A stretch of 64,000 nucleotides of DNA, from the NCBI GenBank assembly GCA_902806575.1, contig CADCXD010000008.1, positions 2,046,001 through 2,110,000 of the forward strand. The letters run 5' to 3'. Below the pieces are notes generated by a model. That model was not told where the DNA came from, made no database searches, and saw nothing but the letters and a program-made list of their open reading frames with translations. This document shows, piece after piece, positions 53,175 to 64,000 of this stretch. Position numbers and translations under genes: made by a program. Origin of the DNA: Jackrogersella multiformis (taxonomy: Eukaryota > Ascomycota > Sordariomycetes > Xylariales > Hypoxylaceae). The stretch's first letter is position 1. Each line of letters begins with the position of its first letter.

Positions 53175-55030
53175 TAAAGGGGGATGGTACTTTTTTACCA
53201 TCAGAGCACCGCCGCGAGCCCCATATGTATAGGTCGGTTTCCCTTGCATTCATTAACGTTACATTTACCATTGAAGCGGTCGTGACTCAGAAGGTATAAC
53301 TGCCGCCTAAAACATGAGGCTGCTAAATCGTATCGAGACGAAACATGGGGCCCACGTGAATAAATAGAATGCGACAAGGTTCAGAAGTGCAACCATAACT
53401 GGGAACGAATACGTTTCCTAGCATTGCTGTGCCATCTTTAAGTAATATTCATATACATTACCATAAGTCTCCCGTATTTCTAATCATCTGTATTGGTATA
53501 CCGAGGCTAAGAACTAACTAACATTGGAGAGGTTCTTCTCGTATCTAATTTGCCATTATCATTGAAGAAATAATAATAACTACCTATCTTTACCTAAGTA
53601 GGTAAATATATAAGTATGCCGAGCTATACACTATGAAGCTCTCTGCGAATTTCGCTTGTTACTTGTCGATAACGGTTATCAGTTCAGTGGAATTAAGCGG
53701 ACCGTCCCTTCGCCCAACGTCCTGGGCCACGTTATTTCCCCGTACTATGCCAATTACAGAATAGTGGGGTGGATACTTGACTTTACTACGTACAGTACAA
53801 TACCTATGTACATTTTGCAAAACTTATAATGCCCGTCCCCGAATCGCGATATGTGCCTTAAGCAAATAACAATTATAAACCTTATTATTATCTCTTAGTT
53901 TTGGCTGTATTTAGCAAGCCATCACGGCCATCACTTAAAGTATGGCTTTCGTTATTCCCGACTTATAAATAAGTTAGCAGCGTGCCAAAGAACTCAATGA
54001 TAAAACTATCAAGCTTAATGGACACCATCGTTATGAATCCTCGACCGGTGGAGAGGAGGATATAACGGGAAACGCTTATGCAAGCGTCTGCGAACATCAG
54101 TTGCTGAATAAGCTACGACGAGCATACTTCATGTATCATAGTATAAAACTTTGAACCATAGCCTAGCACGCCCTCTATTATGCCCTTAAAGAGGCTTCAA
54201 GATAGTTGTTACTCAGCAGTCTCCTATCATTAATATACCTAGGTATACTACCATTACTGTAATTTTTATGAGATGAGAAGACAATTTATCCATTATATAT
54301 ATGTAAACGAGGCTAGCTTTAATAATTAAAATTAGTGAAGGAACTTGTAGATTTTATTATTATGGGAGCTATACTGTGAAATCAAGTGTTAGCATAACTA
54401 ATATCAAGTAACCATTTTCATATTACAATGATATAAGGAAACATCGTGGTGTAATACGTTCTAGAATTGAATATTAGCACTTTATTTACCTATTATTCGA
54501 TTACTTTTAGTTTACCTAAGACTATATCTTTGTAACCATGCACTGTTCATTTTATATTTGATATTACTTTTAGCATTAGTTTACTTCTTCCATAATGAAT
54601 AAGGTACCCAAGTATGAAGATAAGGGAAAGTCATATGAGTCGATTAAAGGATCACGACTTTTAGATTTACAGTCGAGCTGGTACTACTTTCATTGCCTTG
54701 AAAGGTACGTAAGTATATCCAATAATCTTAAATACCAGGTACATAAGTACTTCACTCAAGCATATGCACACTTATGTCAAGCGGCACTCCAGCTCTGCCC
54801 TTTAGGATACTTTGGACGTCCTTTGCGTTATGAAACGCTCTGATGATGATGTATGTACCCAGATAGATACCTAGGTAGATAGATACGTCCTCTCGGACGT
54901 AAACAAACTTATCACCATCATCAAGCATATGCACTTAAGTGCCTACCCAATATCAAGACTGACACCTAACTATTTTGTTATTTTATGGCTAAATTGTCGG
55001 TCAAAATATTATCTATCCTGTTAAAGCTTT

Positions 55031-55120
55031 AGGTACCTAGGTAGGTAGGAAAATGACAGGTCATTTTGTTTAGGTACCTACATAGTACCTAAGTACCTAG
55101 GTAGGTAGGTACCTTGGTAG
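55031..55120. repeat. CCTAGGTA palindrome array
   Basis: Two blocks, 55031-55048 and 55071-55120, of AGGTACCTAGGTAGGTAGG-type sequence separated by a short non-repetitive stretch containing TGACAGGTCA. Same family of words as at 52811-52860. Confidence 0.8.
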
Positions 55121-55855
55121 TTACATCTACCAATCAGAATTTAGAATAAAGTTATCAGGCAGGCACGACAGGTTCGATAGGGCTACTACCTTACCTGTAC
55201 CATGCCGGCTGCTAAGCGGAAAGCCTCGTTTTCACAGTTACCTCTCCCACTTTCCGCCCCGTCACCATCATCTAAACATCAAAAAGTACCTACCTAATCT
55301 CAGAATTCAAACAACTTCGGGAGTAATCCAACACGGATTGGTCCGCCGCCTTCGAATTCTTCAACCTGCCATGTGGTTCCAGTGAAACGACCATAGGACC
55401 AACGCGACCATTCAAACGCGACCACTTACTCGCGATTCTTTACTTGTCGCCAACCTTTTTACAGTTAACCACATTCACCACATCCTTCACATTCATCTTC
55501 GTGTGCATACCTTATTACGTGCCACATAAGCAAAACAATATAACCACACATCCCATTTCCCATCATCCCGCATCACCATCCATCTTTCTCTTCTGCACCC
55601 AACTCTTCCCTCACTCTCTCACAAAGTGGCCCATTCACCTTGAATGTTATTCAAATATCCTTTTCCATCATCATTCCAGGCACTTTATCTTTTCTAGTTC
55701 TTGCAATCCCTGCAAAGCCTCTTTATAACGCGATATAGGTAACTGGGGACGAATCACACTGGGTTACCACTTACTATAGTAGTATCCTTTGAGGAATCTT
55801 TTTACTAAACTGACATTTCAATGAAGTCATTTCTCGTGTTAACCTATTCATACTA

Positions 55856-58800
55856 ATGGACTTCGAAGAGATTGATTCCCCAGTTGGGGTTCTAAAGAGC
55901 CTATTCCACCATGCCGCCCTCCCGGCGATGTTACCGCAAGGATCGGAATCCCATACCAATGAGATTGGGCGTGGATTTCTGGATCGTCTAATCGCCGCTG
56001 CCAAACTCATGGGAAGCATCCAAGACGATATTTGTCGGGAAGTCTGGGATTCGCTCGGACGCTCACTTGTACTCTGCAAGACTCTCAATACTGGTGGGAA
56101 GTTGGAACGCAGCCAGTTGACTTCGCATCTCAAGCAACTTGGCTACTCTGACGTTCTTATCCTTTACGTGGCAGCCCAGAATGCAGGTATTATTATTCAC
56201 AAACCTAATGAGTAAGTTCATTCACGCCGATTCACAAAGATACATGGCTTACACAGATCTTGCAGCCCGGAGTTCGGTGGTAATATTCTATTTGAAACCT
56301 TTGAAGCCTCACCCAAGCGTGAGTCCGTTCTTGCTTCGCAGACCCTCTCATGGACTTTCCCGGGAACTGCCGTTTTGGTTTCTCCTTCGGTATTCTACAA
56401 CGACGCCTTCCTCGAAAATCTAGCGACCTTCCTGGAACAAGCTTCGACCGAATCTACTCAGAAGTTTTCTGAATATGCAATAAAAGCAGGGCGCCAGGTG
56501 GCAGAGGACAGGGAGAATCCGGATCCATCTTTGATCACATCTTTTCTCACTGCAATCCTCGAGGCTAATGGCAAGCGCATTTCCCCCAAGCTCCTTCGGA
56601 AAAGGGTAAATGACGATGTTTGCTGGTTAAGCAGCGCATCACCTTGGCGAAGGCTGCCTTATTGGCTTGTTCTTCGGGTTGGCATTGCACGCTATCTCGC
56701 AACAATTCTCGGCGGAACACACGGCCGAATCCAATACAAGTTCTTGATGTGTATTATCCACGGGATGATACTCAATGACACGCGAGATGTCGTCACCCTG
56801 GAAGATCAAGCCTTCCTCAAGGCAAAACTGTGCCGCCGTCTCTACAAGCTCGATCGAGACCGCTTAGAGCAACCGGAAACTATTCAAAAGTCTTACGCTA
56901 AGTTAGACAAGGCCCTTGCACCTCGGTTCCGCAGGGTGATCGAGGCTACTACTGCTAGGATTAACATCTCTTGGAATAAGGAGAAGAAAGAGATCACCAA
57001 GATTATTCCCCCGTTGCCTCGACAGGCGAACCCAAAGGAGCTGCAGCTGAGCCTTCTGTCAAGCCGCGAGTATCTAATGAAGGCTCGCACAAGATTTCAG
57101 ACAGCTATACCACGTAGACCATCCCAACATCATATGGCCTTCCAACAGCCTAAGTTGCACATTCAGTCATTCGGGAATAAACTACTCGAACTATTTGACA
57201 AAGAAAACCAGATGCATTCTTCTGTTACTGATCTGTCTACAGCATGTACCAGCTCGATGAGTTTGTCAGCGCGAGTCCGGCACCTGCATAACGCTATCCT
57301 CGACTACATCGATCAAGTCGATGGCCAATACGACAATAATGCAGAGCAGAAATCGGTTATGCTCCTTACCTTGATGGAGACATGGGTGGCTCTAGATGAA
57401 GCGGCATGCCAGATGTTTCCTCTTCTATCCGACTTTCACCCAGTCTTTTCTATGCGCTTGATGGAAGCGCTCCGCCTCCCCCTATTATCTGACATCTCGC
57501 GCGTGCGCAAAGTCGAATCGTATATTCAGGGTCGAATATCTCGATCTGGTGGAACTCGAGCTACATTATTCGATGACCCCTGTAAGGGATGTTTCGCGGA
57601 ACGATATTTCGACGAATCTCCTGGCTCTGTTGCGCTGGGAGGTATCCTGGCTGAGATACAATTAACCTCTGAGCAGCAGTGCGAAGCGAAGGAACAGGAA
57701 TGGAGAGAAATGAGTGCCGAGTACGAGCGATTAACCAAGGAGTACGATTCCGCAACATGCATCTATGTCCAGTCTATAGACGGGTCACCGCCAATACATA
57801 ATTCGCGGATCTGTCCCAAATGTCAGCTCGATAAGGAAAGGTCCCATATGTCGATAAGAGCCTTTGAATCGCCATTACCCGAGGCTACGGTGATGGCAAA
57901 AGCTGTAGTCTTCGAGCTTAGGTGTCCCGAAGCTCTTTCTGCTTATCGAGATGCTACATGGGCCATCTTGTACGGCATTGCGAAGCCAAGTCAGGAGCCA
58001 GGAATCAAACCTAAAGTATGCCTACAAGACTATTCGGGGTTGCAACCATATGCCCGAGTTCCTGGTAGAATATCTCTTGCATCAACAACCAAGTCATGTA
58101 AGTTATGCTACCATCGCATCCCTAGATTTGGGTTTACTAACACGGGATAGTCTTGATGACTCATTATAAGGAAAGGAAGAAGTTCCCAGTTGACCTTGAT
58201 CAGGTCTGCCTACCTAACGGACTCAAACTAGCATATTTCGACAATGCCTCTCAATCCTGGCCGGGGCACAAAGAAGCTCGCCCTACTTTTGAGCATCACT
58301 GCCAGTTAGCTCTTCCAAAAAATTCGCCATTTTTATCACTTCTCGAGTCTCGAAGCTTTAACGTCTATGGAAATGGCCCATCCTCTTACGAGATCGCAGC
58401 ATCATCGTCATCATGTCCTTCGAGTCTCAATGCGCACGAATATATGGCATTCCAATACCTCCTGTCCGGCAAGCGCCGACGGTGGATTTCCATCCTAACA
58501 GAACTTGGGTCGTCCAATCTCAACCTATCGACTGAAACGACAGTTTTGCTATTTGACCATCTAGTACACCAGGTTGGCCCGCCGGATAAACACCAAGAAC
58601 TCCTCGGAACCGTGCACTACGTTTTTCGGGATGTTTCTTTCTGTGAAGCCCTATTACATCAGCTCAGGATGAAACTAGAAGCCATTGCCTCTAACTGGCG
58701 CGAGACCCATCTGATGGAGATCATCGTCATGTTAACTTTGAGGCTAGTTGCATTTACAGCGCCATTCTCGGATACGAATTACTTGACGGAAATGGCCTTA

Positions 58801-61800
58801 ACCCTCCTTTCCGAAGCGAGACAAATTACTCTGCAGTGGGTAAGAATGTTACGGAAGGAAATGTATTGCGCTCGCGATCTGAATAACGCGCAAAATTGCC
58901 AGTCGTATCTCCTGTGGGCTGCTCTGCTCTGTAAAAGGACGTTTGCCTCTCACCAGATGGCAATCAATCAAGACATCGACGAAGATGGGCTTACTACATT
59001 TATAGAATGTAGCGCAACAGTCTATGACAACGTCCCAGATAATATTGCATCTCTAGGACGAATCGTGAGGATCTCCTTCGTCCGAGATTTGAGGATGATG
59101 CACGATCTAAATGGTCATATACGACAGTCGATTGAGAAACATGGGAGGTGTGCTTTACTTGCTGCACTTCGAAGTATATGGCCAGCTGCCCAATCAAAGT
59201 CAATCTGTTCCATTACGTTCAACTCTGATGGCTGGCTTCAAGTCGGATTAGACGATCCCAATGAAGGACTTGAAATCGCAAGCTACAACTATATATTTGG
59301 TATCTTGCTTGTAGATGGCCAACCGCTAGGTGTAAGTATTAATCACATTATACCTGAACGCCATATATTCTATGCTAACCTATGTGAATCTAGCGGCTCC
59401 CTACAGACCCGAAAAGTACCATTGTCCTCGAAGAACTTTTTGGAAGCCAGACGAGTCTCATGAAATATCCCTCGAGAAGTCCTGGGATGACCCATGGTAT
59501 GTGCTCCTCTGATTATGGCTTGTTCTCTATCAACCCTATAAATCCGCGGAATTTGTATAGCTGATTCAAAATATGAACCAGTATTGGCTTTCGATAAGGA
59601 GGGTTACCAAACTCATATAGGGTACGACGGCGAATCAACTATAATTCGCGCCATTAAAGGTACACGAGTCCTAGAGCTCATCCCAAGAGAGATTTTTTAT
59701 AATGGAAATTCCTTCGATCTTCCTGCGCACCTGATCGAATACTGTATTCATTGGCTGTGAGTAACTGACCTTGCTTCAAGTGCTGTACTTCAGAACTAAC
59801 GCAGATAGTGATCTCGTATCCGGGATCCTCGAGATTCGGCCAAAGTCCAAGAATATTTGGAAACACCATCTGCACAACTGGAGATTAGACATTACAACGT
59901 CAATCTGTACACGATTCACACCTAATGCAAAAATCAAAGAAACATTGGTGGACCCCTATAGCCCATTATTCATTCGTGTATCGAAGATATTTGCGTGGTT
60001 CGAACTACCAAAGCATCTAACGATTTACCAGCCCGGCAGCGGATACGCACCTACCATCGAGATGCCTCGCATGCAGCTAAGATGGTTTGTGAACAAACAA
60101 AATCTGCTTCAATCGAGTCACCTGCGCGCCGAGATCGATCCCTGCCAAAATATCGACACATGGTACGGATTCGATAGCAAATTGGTCTGTCGAGGTTTGA
60201 AAGATCCCCAAGAACGGTTTGTTCTTGTCCCCTTAGGAGCACTCGGTGCACGAAAACGGGGCTGCCATATTCAGGTACATGTCCAACTTCACGGCGACAG
60301 CTCATCAGCAATCTACATTCGATTCATGGTTAACAAAACGCTCGGCCGAATCGATTGTGCTGCAGAACCTGCCTTGGTATATAAAAAAGCTGAGATACAT
60401 GCCCTCACCTCTTTTATTTTGCCAGACCCCTTAACAGGTTTGACTGGTGTTGAAAGTGCCCTGGCAATTTTGACTTCTGGTATGTCTCAGCCATGGTCGC
60501 CCTTGACAATTCTTCCGACGAACATCCTGCATTTTATTTCGAGGCTCTCACCTAAGCGCGAATACTATCCCGAAGAACTTCAAGTCATGAAGAAGGAGAT
60601 TTGGGACTACCAATTACCCACGCTGATTCAACGGGAAGAATTTCACATCCTAGCTGATCAGATTGTCTCAAAATCCATCAACTTAGCTGCATTCCATCCC
60701 CAGAAGATAGATATGGTGGACTTATCTCCCGCCAGTAATACCCATCTAAACTTACGTGCTCTACGTCGCCGTAAGCGTTATGAGAGATGCAGCAATTATA
60801 GACTGAAACTCGACACTGTACATGATACAGTATACGATGCGAGACATGATCCGCGCGTCACCAGTTTGCGATATTCTAACGTATTGGAGACAGTTGGTAT
60901 AATACGAGACAAACCTAGGTTCATGTCTACTGTAGGGGATCTTGCATTGAACCTCTCCCAGTCGCTCAACATCAAGGGGTATAATCAGGATTTTGAGAGG
61001 ATAACATTGCACGATCGTCTCGACGTTGATATACGTCACGAATGGGGCCCGCTTGTCAATGCGGTCAAGGACATGAGCGACCAATACAAGATTATGTTCT
61101 TCATCGGCATAATGTCGTTTCGGTCTAACGCTAACATGCCTCTAATTCGAACTCTGGTTGCGTTTGCTCACTGGGACCTTTTACAATCCTTAGTTCTCCC
61201 TAGCCACGATGAGTACCATAGCTTTCGGCCGCGCCAAGCACCGCAACTTGACGTTCTAGTCAAGCTTATCGAGCCCTATCAATCACCCCCTCCCGAGGAT
61301 CCTCCTCTCGTGGAGTTTGCGAGTGGTAGAGAACAACGAAAGCTCTGGCAGGCCAGGGTCGCGCATGCTCAGAAAACAAGCGCGGACTGCAATAAATTGG
61401 CTCTGGCTCTGATATCAGAATGGCCTACTCCCATCATAAGCACAAAGCTTACTGGAGGCTCTTATTTGATAGACGTGCCTGCAGCTCTGGATAAGGTGCG
61501 TCCTGAATGGGAGAGAATGTACAACAATCACGAATTCTACATTCACCTTCAGGCAGTTCAGGAGGTTTTGAATCAAAGGCATTCGGATGTTACATTTGAA
61601 CGGCCAGAGTTCATACCATCCGAGTTGGTATTCCATACTCAGCAACCAGGTTACCAATTGCCTACACTTGGTCACGATATGATGAGAATGCCTATTCGCA
61701 GAGTTGGATCAGACATCGCAAAACGACTTGTCGATCCCAGAAGAGAGATAATGCAGTCTCAACCATCCTACAGAGAGAGTGCAGCAAACAGAGCTTCGTG

Positions 61801-64000
61801 GGAATTGGAACAAATTATTGAGATATTATCTCAATCAAAGTCAATTATCAAGAAAAGGTACGCGGCGGACTTGAAAGAAAGCCTAGCTGCTTTCAATGTT
61901 CGTAATTCGCAGCCCACGCCAGTCACTGTTCTCTCTTCACGCAGTGAACCTACCGTTTCTCAGCTTCAGGCTATTGTCAATACATGCCTCATGGATATCA
62001 AATTAGCAGTAGAACAGCCAAAAGGTACATATTCAGAAAGGCAGATTAGTTGGCTGCAGTACGGCCAACTATGGCCTGCTATTACTCCAATCACCCTTTT
62101 CGAGCAGCTTCGATCGACCGCAAAGCGCTCCTTTGGGAGTGGCATGAAGGAAATGCTTCTTCACTTTGCTCTGTCTTTCACGAATTTACAGCGAAAACTA
62201 CGGATGCAATCATTTCAGTGTTTGGGAGAACACGCGCGGCATGAAGAAGAACGAACAAACGTGGGTCACAGCAACTGGCGTGTGGAGGACTACCCCGACT
62301 GGCTTCTACTAGAAATCGAATCAAACTTGCTCATTCGCGAAACTCAAGTTGAAGTCGCGTTGGCGATAATTGAACCAGAGTCTCAATTCAACAGTGTTCT
62401 ACAGTTGAATATGGGCCAGGGCAAGACTTCTTGTATTATTCCGATGGCCGCCGTATTACTCGCGGATAGCAAGAATCTTGTGCGCGTATCTGTGCCCAAA
62501 GCTCTGCTACAACAGACAGCCCAGCTACTTCATGGCCGTCTAGGCGGCCTCGTTGGGAGAGAGATCAGCCATGTACCTTTCTCTCGAAGAACCCCAACGA
62601 AAGAAGCCCACGTCAAGCTGTTCCATAGGCTACACCGTGAGATCCAGAAAAAGAGCGGGGTGATGCTTTGTCTTCCAGAGCATCAAATGTCGTTCATGCT
62701 TTCCGGTCTTCAACGAGTTTTAGACCAGCAAATTCCCGAGGCTAGCATGATGATTCGCGTCCAAAAGTGGCTCCAATCCATTGCGCGAGACGTGATTGAC
62801 GAAAGTGACCATACGCTAGCCGTAAAGACGCAGCTCATCTACCCTTCTGGATCACAGATGACTGTTGACGGACACCCGCATAGATGGGTAGTCGTTGAGC
62901 AAATCCTGGGGTTAATGGATATGCACCTTTACGAACTATCCGAAAGCTACCCCTTTTCTATCGAGGTTGTGAGACGTCCACATGGGGGGTTCCCCTTTGT
63001 CTTCTTCCTTCGGCCGGACGTAGAGGAGGAGATGATCAACCGCCTCAGATATGACGTTTGCCAGGGGGCAAGAGGTATAATACCTATAGACTCTGTCGAA
63101 CCAGCGGACCGTGTGTCCATCAAAGAGTTTCTCTCTGGTGGTAAGGTTCGTCAATCAACCTTAGATCGCATCAGTCGCCTATGTCCCGACCGACCACATG
63201 TAAGGCAGACGATATATCTACTTCGAGGACTGTTCGTTCATCGAATTCTTATCATGGCTCTCAAGAAACGGTACGGGGTTCAATACGGACTTCACCCTTC
63301 CAGAGATCCTGTGGCAGTTCCTTTCCACGCAAAAGGAGTTCCGAGTGAGCAGTCCGAATTTGGACATGTCGATGTAAGTTGATTCAGCATGTATACCACT
63401 GATCAGATAACCTATTACACGCGGAAAATCCCGCGATTTATAATAGTACAAGTACTAACTTATGATAGGTGGCAATCTTGTTAACTGCATTGGCCTTTTA
63501 CTACTGTGGTATGAGCATATCACAAACCCGTCAGGCCTTGGAAGCCGTCTTAAAATCTGACGACCCTGCTTCCGAGTACGATAAATGGACCGAAGACGAA
63601 GGTTTCCCAGATTATTTAAGAGATTGGCATTCAATTAATGTCGACGATTCGCAGCAGATGGGTCAAATCTGGAATAGCGTGCGCTTCAGGGTCCCCGTCA
63701 TCGATTATTATATGAATAACTTTGTCTTCCCGCCTCATGCAAAGCAGTTCAAACTGCGCCTAAATTCCAACAGTTGGGATATACCCTTATTCACGAACTC
63801 CCAACCTGATAAATCAACAAAGCGTGCATCTTCAAGCAGGTCAAAAGGACTTACAACTGGCTTCTCTGGTTAGTAGCATCTGATCCCTTTCCACCTAGCC
63901 GCTCCTCCTTTTCTCTTCTTCTTCTTGGTTAAAATAGTACCCAGTTGCTAACGAGTTTGTTAAAATAGGTACAAACGATATTAAACCACTTTTACCCATG
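55856..64000 (+). CDS. Giant DUF6606/DUF3638/DUF3645 P-loop protein, 3' partial
   Basis: Eight exons are visible: 55856-56211, 56266-58097, 58151-59331, 59394-59496, 59561-59756, 59809-63373, 63469-63868 and 63969-64000+. All join in frame (introns 54, 53, 62, 64, 52, 95 and 100 nt) to 2555 residues before the window ends. The N-terminus (FHHAALPAMLPQG) matches the start of DUF6606. A long helical middle includes YFDESPGSVALGGILAEIQ. At about residues 2085-2110 is the DUF3638 nucleotide-loop motif LNMGQGKTSCIIPMAAVLL, then LVRVSVPKALLQQ. DUF3645 follows in exon 7 (VAILLTALAFYYCGMSISQ, then the conserved TGFSGTND spanning the last intron). Family members are usually about 3000 residues or more and occur in fungi, oomycetes, plants and some protists; some are auto-named ubiquitinyl hydrolase, without proof that I know of. 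MGQGKT looks like a Walker A of helicase style. Role unknown. Confidence 0.92.

Larger units (their letters stand above)
52299..55855. other. Gene-poor AT-rich region (3.5 kb)
   Basis: No gene I can support in 3.5 kb. It contains the densest TACCTAGGTA arrays of the window, a 16-G run and, near 55400-55800, the CT-rich leader of the large downstream gene. Short ORFs at 53059-53271, 54595-54843 and 55444-55728 look like chance. Confidence 0.5.

Noticed and set aside
55444..55728. 94-codon plus ORF before the giant gene
   Set aside because: His/Ser/Pro/Thr-rich translation of a CT-rich leader. The giant gene's own start and conserved FHHAALP follow at 55856.

Overview
The window reads as nuclear chromosomal DNA of a filamentous ascomycete (Pezizomycotina, probably a Sordariomycete; the species cannot be fixed from sequence alone). 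The signs are many short introns of about 45-110 nt with GTAAGT-like donors, CTAAC/TTAAC-type branch points and CAG/TAG acceptors; fungus-restricted families (HET, Clr5, Sld2, FSH1, DUF3638/DUF3645); and AT-rich spacers studded with TACCTAGGTA palindromes. I rebuilt exon models by hand, and most multi-exon genes below close in frame to the base.

Layout. 0-6.6 kb: the 3' part of one cytochrome P450, a complete second P450 and a convergent FSH1-type serine hydrolase, a set that looks like the edge of a secondary-metabolism locus. 7-17.4 kb: a half-ClpB AAA+ ATPase with an ankyrin-like region, divergent from a coiled-coil/von Willebrand A protein, then a small Cys-rich ORF, a HET-domain gene and an F-box-like gene. 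This stretch has the flavour of fungal recognition or accessory DNA. 17.4-22.9 kb: a gene-poor block with a 133-bp-spaced duplication, a 23-bp minisatellite and a long purine-skewed tract. 22.9-30 kb: housekeeping-like genes, namely a RING protein divergent from the replication initiator SLD2, a tiny spliced gene and a conserved hypothetical. 30-38 kb: a four-exon Clr5-domain gene, a class V PLP enzyme, a Ser/Thr-rich secreted CBM19-like protein and an unresolved small gene. 38.7-42.6 kb: a GAF hybrid histidine kinase. 43.4-49.5 kb: a six-exon ZNFX1-like helicase (CCCH finger, SF1 helicase, NF-X1 fingers, RZ finger). 51.5 kb: a short beta-propeller-like gene. 55.9 kb to the end: a giant DUF6606/DUF3638/DUF3645 protein running off the window.

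Most interesting: the head-to-head AAA+/VWA pair at 7.1-11.5 kb, which resembles in arrangement (not in demonstrated homology) the ATPase/VWA partnerships known in prokaryotes; and the two very large, poorly characterised P-loop genes (ZNFX1-like and DUF3638) flanking a 6.4-kb spacer. Functional links between neighbours are inference; eukaryotic genes here are separately transcribed.
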